Notes under the pieces: model-generated | The model's input: only the letters and a program-made list of their open reading frames with translations | What the model was told of the DNA's origin: nothing | Databases searched by the model: none | Assembly: GCA_039545355.1 (NCBI GenBank) | Contig: BCJJ01000008.1 | Location: 1,289,004-1,353,003 of the forward strand | Source of the DNA: Trichosporon coremiiforme | Lineage: Eukaryota; Basidiomycota; Tremellomycetes; Trichosporonales; Trichosporonaceae | DNA: 64,000 nucleotides | Reading direction: 5' to 3' | Shown here: one piece after another, positions 32,536-44,775 of the stretch | Numbering within the stretch: position 1 is the first letter of the stretch | Layout: each line of letters starts with the position of its first letter | Made by a program: the position numbers and the translations under genes

Positions 32536-35409
32536 ATGACCCAGCAGTCTCTGGAGACGCTACACGAGCACGAGTCCCTGCCTCAAGGTCGCAGGCGTCA
32601 ACAGAGCCAGCTTGCGGGTTCGGCATACCCCGGCTACATGTCCGGCTATCAGCAACACCAGCAACAACCACCGCCTCCCTTGTCGTTTGAAGGCGCAAGC
32701 AGTGCCCCCAGTGGTGGTGGCATTGGCAACATGCCACCTTCCTATTCTCAGTTTCGTCCCCAGCTCAACATGGATGGACTCGCAATGAACCACGGTATCT
32801 CCTTCGACTACCAACCGCCGGGCAGCAGCCAACATGGACACCAGAACGGTCAGCCTGGGTTTTTCTTCGACAGCGGATCCCCCAGCCCCAGCATCAACCA
32901 GGCAGGTGGCAGTTTTCCTCCGTTTTCAGGTGGCACAGGAGTGGATCAGACATCACCCATGTATCTCAACATTCCTGGCCAGGACTGGCCCAACCGCCCA
33001 CCTCCCCAGCAAGCTCCAGTAGTGGCGACTTCATCAAGACGTGCAAGTGGTGCGGCCGCTGGTACCAAGAACCCACGCCATCAGTTCACCGCCTGTGGCG
33101 CGTGCCGGCATCGAAGAGTCAAGTGTGATCTGCGTACGCGGCAGGAGGAAGCTGAGCGAGAGGCAGCGCTGGAAGAAGCTCAATCTGGCGCATCAGGAAC
33201 AGTGCGACGCCGGAAGGTCAGCTGCACCAACTGTCAAGAGCGCGGTACAAACTGCGTGTAAGTGCATTCCAAATTCCTTACGTCATCCACACGTCCCATC
33301 GCCCGTGCTGACCGACGAATTAGGGACGAATACGCTCCGCTCAAGGCAGCCAAGCAACTGAGGCGCGGTAAGCGCATCTCAGAAATCGAAATGCTCTACG
33401 GCAAGACGGCCACCGATGCAGCCCTCGCATCCCAAGGCGAGGGTGAGGACCGCCTTTTGAACCCCTCCGCGCGAGGCATGGAGCGCATCCCCGAGCTCAC
33501 CCGCGACTTTTTCGAGTCGTCGTTCTTCCGTCGGTTCCAAATCCAACGTAAGTTTGGCGTGGCATGTTTTGCCAACAGCTCCATGCATGCGCTCACCATG
33601 TTCTAGGACCGGTCCTGGACCCTGTCGAGTTCGTGAGCCGGTACCTCTCAAAACCTATCCCTTGCGCAGCCGCTATGGGGCCTGAAGGAGCGGTCCTCTG
33701 TCATACTCTGTATGCTTGGGGTGTCTCCTACGGAGTGGATGAGAGGGGCCAGTTCGACGTGAATGAAGGCAATCACGAGCCGCTTACTCCTGTCAGCCTC
33801 GTCGCTGTCGGCGAAGCAGAGGCGCGCCGGGATGTTGACCGCCAACGTCGTCTGGAGAAGTTGAACAGGGTGGTTCGGACCATCCTGAAGGAGATCGACG
33901 AGTACAGCATCCTGCGCAAGCCGACATGGGATGGTGTCAGCGCTCTCCTTCTCTTCCTGCCACTCCTGGATGGAAGTGTTGCTACCTCGGCCGAACGACA
34001 GGCCATGTACCAGACGGCCTTGGCTCACGTGCAAATGCTCTGCTCCACCGAGGGCTGTGGCTACGACGGCAAGCCCATTCCGCTGATGCTGGACAAGGAT
34101 GGCAACGACAGGAAACGCTACGTTCGCCTCCGCATCTTCTGGTACGCCTTCGCCCATGAGGGAGTCAGCATGGGTTTGAGGGGCGGACTGCTCCAGCTCG
34201 ACGAGGAGTCTGGTGACATGATGCTCATCGAGGAGCTTGCAGCAAAGCAAGGCACCGGTCGTTCTCCCGAATACCTGCACGCGACAAATAAGATGCTGAT
34301 GGCCCCCATCAACCTTGCTGTGAGTAGACCGAAGGACGTTTTTGACATGGTGTGCTGATTTTCCCAGCTTGTATGTCGCCGTGTCCACAGAGTTCTCACC
34401 GGGCCTCGCGCGCGTCGAAGCGAGCATCTTGACCCCGACTATGTGCACCAGGTGTGGGACGCCTTGGACCGGTCGGTCGACGAGTTCGATTCTATTCGGC
34501 GCGAGCCTCCTGCGCCACCGTACCGCAGCCAGGAAGAGGTTCAACGGTATGCGGACTCATGGTTAATCTACTGCATGGAAGCGCAGTTCGCAATCCTGCG
34601 TGCCATCGAAGATCGCATTACCCGCATGGAGGCTGCTTACAGCTCTCGAGGGACCTCGAACTCTTCGCACACAGGGTCGCCTCCGACCAATGACCAGCAC
34701 GCGGAGCTCTCTCGCTTGCAGCGCCTGCTGGAAGCTGCGAGGGCGAAGTGCGAGTTGACGGCTCGGCACGTTGCCAACATTGCTCGTCGGCAGCTGGGAA
34801 CGCCACTGTTCGAGTGGGACGCCAACCACGTCCAGCAGGGACTGTTCTTGGCCGCCACCTTCCTCGTGACGAATCCCGATGCCCAAGATCTCGTCATGGC
34901 CTGTATTCAGGCGCTGAACGAGAGTCGCATCGCTATCTCCAAGGCAGGAGACCGGTCTCAGGAGTACGTTTGATTCGGGTTGATCGGCTCTGCCCCAGGA
35001 ACCAGCTGACTTCATTCCCAGTTTGCGCAAGATGTGGTACGAAGCGAACCAGAGGCGCGAGAACGGCGGTGACTCAGCGACCCTGGGGAGCCAGTCACTT
35101 CCCGACTCACACGGCCACTCACCGTACGTCTCGCCCCAGATACACCAGCCGCGCGCTCTTTGGACGAGTCTGGAAGCGGCCGCGCACATGACGGACAACA
35201 TGGACGCCAACCGCTCGCCTGGACACCCAACGCAGCCCTCGCCGCCCTACGGCGTGCGCTACCCCGACCCCCAGCTCGGCCACATGCCCCCTCCTGCCCT
35301 TTCCCATCAGTCCGACCTCGCCTTCCAGCAAGGCGTGCCTGCCTCCAACGGCCAGTTCTTTCAGTCTCAGGACGGCCGGGGGTACATGGGGTATGGCAAC
35401 ATGCCGTAA
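32536..35409 (+). CDS. Zn2Cys6 fungal transcription factor
   Basis: Nuclear DNA-binding regulator of the Gal4-like zinc-cluster class. Exons are 32536-33257, 33324-33547, 33607-34319, 34368-34963 and 35022-35409, giving 880 residues. The first 170 residues are Gln/Pro/Gly/Ser-rich and probably activating or disordered. The zinc cluster is C187-X2-C190-X6-C197-X32-C230-X2-C233-X6-C240. The basic helix (RHRRVKC) is typical, but the loop between the third and fourth cysteines is 32 residues and highly charged, against roughly 5-12 in most members. After the junction DEYAPLK comes a fungal-specific regulatory domain starting near FFESSFFRRFQIQRPVLDP, with helical segments including FWYAFAHEGVSMGLRGG. 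The C-terminal 110 residues are again Pro/Gln/Gly-rich. Targets are unknown. Long gene-free DNA flanks both sides, which would fit a heavily regulated gene. Confidence 0.9.
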
Positions 35410-38400
35410 GGCGCTGTATACAAGGCCGCCCACGTTCTATCAACGATTATCATTGCCACAGTGTGCCAAGTAAACCAAGTGCCACTCGAGCCTCTTCGTC
35501 TTCGCATTAGATTTTGGCCTTGGCTATCAACATCCACACGCACAATTTCGACACCATTGCACCGCATTCGACCAAACATTCCTCGTTGTTTCTTTCAGGC
35601 TCTTCTCTCATTTTCTCTCTCTGTCTCTGACATCAACATCATGAAGACCAGTTCCGGGCTTGCTCTATTCGCTGTTACCCAAGGTTGGACTGTATTCTCG
35701 GTAGTATTCTGTGGCTTCCCGGTTCTTTCTCGTTCTCGTCTCCATCAAATTTATCTTTCTTTGTTTCTCTACGGGTATCCGCTTTGATTATGTAACCCAA
35801 ACGCCTTTGAGCGAATGTCCAATGTCCCTACCCTTGCGGTGCGCCTCATGTTGGATATCATCAGAATAAGCACAGCGCCGTGTGCCCATGCAGGTGCCAG
35901 AGCTGTGGCATCGAGTGGTTCACTGGTGATGCCACGGCCCTTCGGCCGCTCAGCGTCGATGCCTCCCATGCTTCCGGTCCTGGCTTGGTTTACTCAACCG
36001 AGACTGGGCCCTGGTGACAGATGAGGCGGCACATTCTATTTTTGATTTACTGATGTTGGCGCTCGCAGCGCGCAGCGTGGCCGCTCCGCGGACACTCTGT
36101 GGAGCGGTGATCCTTCCACTAAAGTGCTAGCGTGCTAGCGCGTGTGGAGCGTCCGTCAGGCTTTGTCTGTTGCGTTGCGCCAGTTCTTCCTTACACTCTC
36201 CACCAGGCTGTGCTTGCCTCTTTCTGAGCCAGGACGGAGTCCAGCTTGTTGCATTCCTGTGTATCCTGCATGGGTGAGTCTCGTCCGTGCAAGAGAGTGC
36301 GCTGGACTACTGGACTTCACTGTCTGGCCGAATGCCGGATCCTGGTGTACGGAGACGGGCGGAGTGACAACCAGCGTGCCTTAATGGCGGTGTACATGTG
36401 TAGGCACAGATGAATGTTTGCTGCGCCGCTCTGCTGGAAGCACATATGACCTGCACGCTGCACAGAGTAATATCAGGATGTAGGCATGAAGCTAAATGGA
36501 TGAAGGGGCAGGAAAGGAAGGACTTGGAAAGGGCTTGGGATTGCGTCGGCAGCGATAGCCTTTCGCAATGGTCCTCATGGGTACAACGGCGGTCGAGAGG
36601 CGGATGGATGGAGTGCGAGGGGTGTTGGCCACACAACAGGGCAGCGCACTCCAGTCGGGCGGGCGCCTTGCTGTTAAACAGGGCGCGCTCCGCATACTTG
36701 GAGCCCAAGTGGGTGTGGTGTGCCCTGCTCGCCATGTTCCACAACCGGCTAGTCTACAGCGACTGCAGAAGCTTTTCCACTTGCTTTCAACCTTTCAGTC
36801 CTCTTCCGCGGCACAGGTCACAGAGCCGCCTCAGGAGAACAATACTTGTTAGCATGAAGTTCTGGACCGATCACAGCGCTAGAAATCTCAGCTTCCACTC
36901 GCTCCCCATACATACAGGCTGGCATGCTCCAGCTCCACAGTCTGCGGATGCCCCGGGAAGTTGAAGAGTATGCGGAGCACACCGATCTGCTCTCGGCTCA
37001 GGGTACCGGTCCCCACACCGTGCGATAAGCTGACCTCCAGTGAGCCTGACTAGTGTGGTGGTGAAAATCGACCAGGCCGTGGCTCGCAATGGGTTGTGCA
37101 CTTATTTGGCGTCGACGCAGGCCGTGCAAGCGCCACCGTGAAAGTAGTCTCAGGCCAGAGACTTGATCCCAGGGTAACTAGCGCCCGAAAGGGCAAAGGG
37201 GTAGAAACCTTTTGGAATACTAGGCCACCTTATTTTCTTGGGTTTCCTGCAATTTTCGTGATTCTCGTGTAACTGTGCGTTGCAAGGGGGTGCCCCTGTT
37301 GCGGAATCCTAGCAAGAACGGATATTGTATCAAATGTGAGTGGGCGGACAGCAGAGGACATCCATGCTTGTGAATTCGGTTCCCGTTCCTGCCCTCGTTA
37401 CGACCTCGGTGTGTTGTTCCGTTTGGTGGTTGACAGAAGGAAGCAGGAGTGTCGCTGGTGATCCGTTCGCCTTGCCTCTAACCAGGTTTCTTAGTCATAT
37501 CCGATTAATTAATTTCTTCGTGCGTTTCATTAATTAATCCAAGGGTGATGTTAGTCTCCAGCCCTCCGGCGTGACCTTTCGCCGCGCGCCTTCTCCGCGG
37601 GGTAAATGGTGCATGCTGTTTACAATAGTTTGACAATGTTATGAGAGGCACAATCAAGTTGCAAGAGTGAACGGCAACTCATTCATAGGATCTGGCCAGC
37701 GTATGTGCCACGTCCTCAGACTCGGACATAGCACCCTGAGAGGAGGCAACCCAGCTGGGGGATTGCGGTATGCGCCCAGTTTGTGAGAGGGCACCCTGGA
37801 CACAGTCCGCTACTGATTCCCTTCCCCTGTGTCCCTTTTTGCTAGCTGCATTGTAAGGAATGAAATCAAGGGATGAATTGGGCCACCATTCAGGTGTAGG
37901 TGTGGCGTCTCTGTTCCTTTCCCAACCCTACGGCGCCGCCTCTCGAGCGTCGCAGGGACTTCTGTTTGGGTTTGGTACCAGCCAGCAGCCAAAGGAATGG
38001 GTGCGGCCCAATGGTACAGCAGCGCCTCGCATCTTACTTACGCTCGTTACGAGGCAGAGTCCGGTAGCGACTCTGGCGCGACATGGAGACTACACCCAAG
38101 AGAAGCTTTCAGTAGCGGGGTGCGCTCTGCTAGAGTTTCACATGGGTCATAGGTCACTGCCACGTTTGACTATTCTAGTGCCAGACACTAGCGCGTCGTG
38201 CGGTTCCTGTCACAGGCGCGGGTAACGGGAGTTATAGGGGTGCATCAAGTGACTAGCGAATTCCCACGGCCTGTGGTTGCCTACTTTGGATTGCAAGGGT
38301 TTCGTCTCTCTGGGCACCGGCCGATCGGAAAATCTCGTTCAGAAAAGCAGCCACAAATGTGCAAAAGATACCTCTGCTCCTCTCGTTTGCTGACAAAAGA

Positions 38401-41400
38401 TGTCCTCGCACCGAGGATGGCATCCAACAAAAGTCAAGTGGCACAAAGGAAGCGATGTTCGCGCAGAGGGGTTGCAACTACTCAGGTAGTCGGGCCGAAG
38501 TGTATACGTGGCCAGTTACTGATTCGGGCGAAGTGTATACGTAGCCAGTTACTGATTCACTGGCTGCAGTAGTCATCAGTATGACAAAATTCGGGTGCAC
38601 GCGATGGCGACACCACGCGAGTTACCCGCGCCAGATAAAGGGCTGATGACCAGTGCACAGCGAGCTCTATCATTTCCACAATCTCCCAAAACGCTAGAGC
38701 TTGGCATGTGGTTGTGCAGTACACTGCCGGAATTGTATGTCTGCTACTCATGCACACCAAAGACGTAGATAGAAGACCTCCCACCATTAGAACTGTCGAA
38801 GGGACTTGAGACTTGTGTCCGAGCGCGCGCGGCGCGTGCGTACTCGACGCGCGTACTTAAGTAGCCCTCGGTAGTCTCGCCCTCTGTATTCTCTTCATAC
38901 GCCGTTACAACAAGAACGAGGTTTAGTCGACCATCGCCGCCACACGCGAATTTGATGATCTGCGAGCTCCTGGAATTTATTGTCGAGGTCCCAGAACCGA
39001 CCATGGCGTACATTGAAGCAGCAAGATCGAAAATGCACACGAATCTTCCCAGAATGCTGGTGTTCAGAAGGCATGCAATTTTCCTTGGCGACAAGGGTAC
39101 TGGTTGCTCGACTCGGTCGCACTTTTCGATCGTGGATCGATTCCTTCGTGGCAAAAGCCGGTCGGTCTTGATGAGAAAGGAAGATCTCGCTTGCATTCCA
39201 GCCGGGGCTGCGAGGCAGAGCAAAGGGTATTCAGCTTCTCATGTCTTCTTGTAGCAGAAAAGGAAGGCTAATAGGACTTCAGGAGCACCTGCGTTGCGAT
39301 CAAGTCCAGGAAAGAAGCTGTGAATCTCGAACATTTTCCTTGCTCCCGAAATTTCGTAATAATCCGGCTGAGACTCTTCGCCGACGTTGCGCTCATGGTG
39401 TCGCTTCACGACCTGCTTGTGGAACGGTGAGGAGTGCGGAGGCCGCCAGTCACCCCTTGTTTCGTTCTCAACGGGAATTTCCGCCCTCTGTCCAATTGCT
39501 AGTCGAAGTCGTCTGCCTTTGCCGACTTCGGGGAGTTGGAGTAGCCACCGCGAGAGACAGCGTGCTTCTCCGCTGCCGGGGTAGGAACTATCCTTCTGTA
39601 TAGGTCTTCTGTATCCGCAGAACGCTACTCATCGTTTTGAAGACCGAGATGACCGAGGGTCCCGGCGAAGATGTCCGATATTAAGGACCGTTCCTCGTTC
39701 CGCGGCGCGATCAGCAGATCTTGGGGGGCGTTCAACAAGCAGGGATGCGTGGAACGCAGGCATCATCATCCCACCAGATCTGTACATGAAATGCGTCCTT
39801 CGGCGTCGCTCGGTGCCCTTCGTGGACATCGGCGTGCATGGCGGAGAGGGCAGAGTCCGAGTCCGAACTGAGTCCGAAGCGGGTTCCTGAAATTAGGAAA
39901 AGCCGTGGTCGCGGCCTGCTAAGCGAACCATGTGGCTGGGCGAAGGTGAGCACTTGCTCGGCAGCTAAGCGGCCTAGTGTTATGCAGATGTGAAGGTGAC
40001 TGGCGTGGAGTTCACGGCGCTGAAGAGTTTGCTGACTCCTCGTCCCAACAAATAGTTCCACAGGTGACTGTCAACGACGTCGCCATCCTATCGACGTCGC
40101 CACCCTTTCAGGAAGGCGGAACCCTCGCGCTCGCCGTTTTGCAGCCTTGAATGCAGTCAACGATAGTACGTGGGTTTCACAGCTTCGTGAAAGTCAGCAC
40201 TGCTTCCAAAAGGCAAAGCAGCCGTGGACGCCGGCCGCAGAGAGTTTAGAGGGGCGCTAACGTCCTAAGGACTGAGTGACTCAGCACTTATCACCTTATC
40301 ACTTGTCTGTCATCGGACGTGGGATGGTGGAGAGACACAACGCCAACGGATTGTCTGCGTTACAACCGAACGACTGCTTGAATGGCTGGGCGGCTCCATT
40401 GCTGTAGTTCGGAACAACTCGATGCTGAATGCCGTCTCTTCACATGGCCGTCAGTGCAGTGACCCGAACCGGGGGGATGATTTCAAGACACGCCAAACGA
40501 CAGCCACGGTTCAGTACAGTGAGCGGCAGTGGCCGAGCATGGCTGTAAGTGGGGGGGGAGAAGAGCGGTCACCAAGAGAGTGGATTGGACGGCTGCCACC
40601 GTGGTCGTAAGACTACATGTGGAATATCCCGCGCTGAGCGGCGTCTGGAGTATCGTCGGACTGTGGTCAGGTCTGCTGTTAGCGGGGAAGGAGGGTGGAA
40701 GAAGTGCAAAATGCGAACAGGACTCGGATGAACGTGCGGTGGAAACCCCGATGTGTCGTGGTTCCGAGAGCTCGCGTGGTTGTTCTTCGGGACCGACTGG
40801 ATAGCAGCCACCGTCAAAGTCGCGTCTGACACCGCTCGCCAAATTTCGTCAGTACTCACCGCTTCAAATGCTTGCGAACGTGACCATTCTCAACTCTTAC
40901 GTTTCGCAGCTACTGTCTTCTCCTCAACATCCTTTTATCGCGCTATCGACGTTGTTCCAGGTCCGATACGGGAAGTGTTCGCTTTTTTCGTGCTGCCCGT
41001 GATGGACTCGTCTCCCGATTCTTCGCTATGGATTGCAAGCGGGTTTCTGTAACCTGCGTAGTCCCTCCGAGCCGGGAACCAATAGTGCGGCATGTCCGCG
41101 AAGTCGGCAGATCCCTCTTACCACCAGCCTATTTAGGAACGGCTCGACACTAACAGCGATCCAGGCGGGGCTGACACTCACCTGACAGATCATCTGATGA
41201 GCCTTCCACATCGGTAAGCCCCTTATGTATGATCGTTGCCGATGTTGCTGCAGAGCACTCGCAAGTCAAGAGGGAGGACCGAACAACAGTGCAAGGAACG
41301 CTATTTCTGCTAATCCCAGCGTCTCCGGTAACTAATCAGACCTGCAGGCGCGAAACTGCAGAGAACCCGATGGCTGTGTTCTTCGGCTTTCCAATGTGGA

Positions 41401-43082
41401 CCCAGGCGGCGCTTGGTCTCTGGAAGGCAGCCAGGACGCTGGCCGAGCTTCAGTATTACTGCTGGTGTGGAGCTGGTTAAGTCCGCTGTAGCCAACACTG
41501 CGCACACAGCTTCGCATTGCAGGGTAGACTTGACCCGACTTTCTCGCAAGTAAACCGAATAGGAAGCGGTCATTCCTACTGTATATCCAGCAACGAAGGA
41601 GTGGGCGTTAGATTGTGAGGTGTGCGTCACCTCCCGCGAACGCCGACCGCTGCGCAACACTTCGGTGACAGTGAGCCTTCTCGCTGTTCTCAAGATCGCT
41701 CAGCCGCTGGCTAGGGCCACTGCGCCGCGCACGCACATTCGTGGGACGGTATCATGAAGTCGGACATGTTGTTACTCTTCCCCGACACGAACAGTGGATT
41801 GATTCCAGAGGAGAAGCGCGGAAGCGCCCGGTATCCTCTGTTCCTTGGTGCTCGTTTTCCTTGGTTCCTTGGTTCTCGGACTTTGGCGGACTTCTGAAGG
41901 AGCTCGAATCCTCTGCAGATAGTTCATCGCCTGTCATCAGCTGGGCAAGAAGGGCTGCGGATGCGACCTTGGCCCGAACCCTCATCCCGACGGAAACACG
42001 TGGGACCAACATTCCGCGGTCAGGTTCTGCACCTCTTGCGCTGTTCTCCACCACTCAGACCCAAGTGCTCACATCAGCATCGGTTGCAGGCTCCCTGTTC
42101 TCAAAGCTAGGTCCCTCGTCGACTCGGCGGTCCCACTTTTAGAGAGCGCGTATCTTCTCTCATCTCTGACAGTAGGAATACAGTCAGCTGCCCCGCTGCG
42201 CTGGGTTGGGGCGTCCAGCTAACCCCGAAGGTGGGCGCCGCACGTCCTGCACATTCATACCACTGTAACGGCGCACAAAAATGGGATAACTACAGGAAGA
42301 GCACTGATGTCATTACCGACCCTTTGGCGAGTGCGTGAGCACGGCGTATTTTTCAAGGGCGGTCGGCGTGCCATGGCGCTGCGGGCAAGCTCACTCGATC
42401 GAAGCACTTCTCCTTCCAACGCCAAACTCTGGCCCGATGTTGCAGCAGGCTTATGTGTTACCACCGGTCTCACCGCGAGGGAGCGAAGAGCTTCACTGCC
42501 CGGCACTCTAGCCCGATGGGTGACGTTGAACCTGGCAGTTGCGCTCGGCCCAACTGCGGGCCGCTGCTTTGCTCGAGCCCATGGAAACAAGAAAAGACAA
42601 ACTGCGCGCCTCTGCTGGTCTCCGATACGGAATCGTGGATCACGTTTTCTGTCGGTTTGCCCGTCCTGACAATCTGCACGCAGCCTGGACCACTGCGAGA
42701 TGGTGTTATACTGCTCCACAGCTCCGGCCATGAAAAGTCCGGTTGTCCTGTCCTTTACCATCCACGGAGCTCACTATGAGTGCGGAATGGCCTGTTTGCT
42801 TGAGGGACGACAGCATACTCTCCGCTGTCCAGCCAATTTCAGAACGAACCAGGTCCGTCTATCTTAGCTCGCCAGCCCCAGTGTCGCTGGTCTAAGTTCT
42901 GTCACCCTGACGCTGACCTCCCCAGCTGGCCTTCTGAGTTGCAGGGTTCAGAACCAGCCGCGATCAGTCCTCGCTGCAGTCAATCGCCGTCAGTTCCAGC
43001 TCCCCGAATCGGCGCAAGCATGCATGGCGCGAAATTCTATTTTCTACTATCTCCCATCCCTCCTTTCTCTTCTCCTTTCGCA
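35410..43082. other. 7.7-kb stretch with no convincing gene
   Basis: This gap lies between the zinc-cluster gene and the EI24-like gene. The first few hundred bases are probably the 3' UTR of the former. Elsewhere the open frames are short and overlapping, with no recognisable domain on either strand. It contains a 33/34-bp tandem repeat at 38492-38558. No tRNA or snRNA was recognised by eye. Confidence 0.55.
38492..38558. repeat. 33/34-bp imperfect tandem repeat
   Basis: Two adjacent copies (38492-38525 and 38526-38558) share GAAGTGTATACGT and GCCAGTTACTGATTC. They differ by one base change and a one-base indel. Confidence 0.85.
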
Positions 43083-44536
43083 CTAATAATTCCCGCCCAT
43101 TTTCTCCCTCAGTCCCTCAAGCGCACCTCCCCTCTCCTGTCCAACAGCAGCGAGTAGCCACTCAGCTCCCGCCAGCGCATTCTGCGCAAGCACGAAGATC
43201 GGCACTCTCACGCCCAGGGCTGGGGTGATGGCGCCAGTGTCGTCCTGCCCACCAGAGCCGGCGGGAAGCACGTCACCAGCCGCCGGGGGGCGGGAGTGCA
43301 AAGCCTGGATGAGGAGGAAGGGGTAAAGGAGCGTGAAGATTGCCATGTTGATGAGCGGCGGGAAGAAGCTCGTTAGGAGGGTTGGGATGAGGCCTGGTTG
43401 TCAGCGGAGCGCCGGAGGTGTGGAGCATGCTCCACCACCCACACCCCGGAGAGACAGGTGAAAGTGGGCGTGGAGGGACGCACTCACCAAAACCAAACAT
43501 GTAAGCAGCCCTGTCGCCGATGTACGCGCACCGCCGTCCCAGGGGCCAGTCCCGGTTCGCAAAGATCCACTCGTACGCATAGTACGCATTCACGAGGCCC
43601 ATGTAGCTGAGCGCTATCGGCCGCCCAATGATGGGAATCAGCGCGATCGAGCGCGAGACGAGCGTAAAGTCCCCAATCAGGAGGATCCGGGTCAGCGTCA
43701 GGAGCGCCGTCGAAGGCGGGGTCGGGAGGTCGGACGTCGAGGCGCTGGTCCTGTGTCTGTTATTAGCTCAAGTCCTCATTTCCCGACCCGGGCTGCGGTT
43801 GAGATGGGTGTGAGGGAGAGGAAAGGGAAGACAACTCACGCCGGGTGCATAACCCCCTGAGCACGCTTCGCAACCCCCGGACCCCAGTACGCGTTAACAG
43901 CGAAGCAGACGGCAAACATGGGCCAGTTCAGGAGCACGTTGTACCAGAATCCGACGCGGGCTGCTCGCGAACTCTGGCTGAGGACTGGGGCCATCAGGGG
44001 CAGCAGGCTGAGCAACAGCAAAGAGATCAGGTTCATCGTCGTCACTTTCAGGACGCGGGTGCGGAGTTCCGGGTCGCTGTGTGTTAGCTCTTGTTGGACA
44101 GGCAGTTAGCAGGATGGGGAAGTTGGAGGGCTGGATTATCTCGCTGCTCGTGGACTCACCCCCAGACTAGACTCCAGCTTCGATTCAGCTCAGCCATATC
44201 CCTAACTCCCGCCTTGATCTGCCGTCCCACTCTCCGAGCAACCGGACCGGTCTCGTTCTCCTCGACATACTGTCCGAGGCCCGTCGGCCCCATGCCCCTG
44301 TTCGAGCCCATCATGGGACTGAACCCGTTCCCGTACCCTCCTAAACTTCCGTTGTGGATGTGATTCGCGCGCGGAGTGAACGCTGGTGCTTGTCCGAATC
44401 GCGGCGGAGTCGAGGGGCTGTCGTGTCGCAATGGCTGATATGCCGCATTCTGTTGCGTGGGAGCTGGTGAGGAGAAGCGGGATCCTGGGCCAGAGCTCGG
44501 CGTTGAGCTTGGTGCTGGACGTCTTCGCTGAATCAT
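43083..44536 (-). CDS. EI24-family multi-pass membrane protein
   Basis: Resembles EI24 (etoposide-induced 2.4), an endoplasmic-reticulum membrane protein linked in animals to autophagy and apoptosis; the fungal role is not established. Exons are 44536-44160, 44076-43840, 43750-43488 and 43393-43083, giving 395 residues. The N-terminal 100 residues are Pro/Ser/Gly-rich and hydrophilic. Hydrophobic segments follow: NLISLLLLSLLPLMAPVL, WYNVLLNWPMFAVCFAVNAYW, a segment around LIGDFTLVSRSIALIPIIG, and NMAIFTLLYPFLLIQAL. The family-like signature is YMGLVNAYYAYEWIFANRDW, then RRCAYIGDRAAYMFGFG. A charged Gly-rich tail ends the protein. Membrane nature is certain; the family name is likely. Confidence 0.82.
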
Positions 44537-44775
44537 TGCGTTGTGGAGTGGGTGAAGTCAAGGACCGGGTGGAGGTGTTTTGCTGGACGTGCTCAACTAT
44601 CAGATCTCAGGCACGGTAATGTCGCGCCAGACGTTCCAGACGTGTCGGCTCGCCTGGACCCGCTTCACCCGTCGATCACACAGTTCTGGTACAAATACAT
44701 GCATGAAATCTGTCTGCGACACTTCTAACTGTCTTCCTATGCTGCTTGCGATGCTACTTCGCCCCTACGGCGCTC

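Noticed and set aside
18307..43082. tRNA, snRNA or transposon genes in the gene-free stretches
   Set aside because: Scanning by eye for T-loop-like, U-snRNA core, reverse transcriptase and integrase motifs gave nothing convincing; tRNAscan-SE, Infernal and a repeat library search would be decisive.
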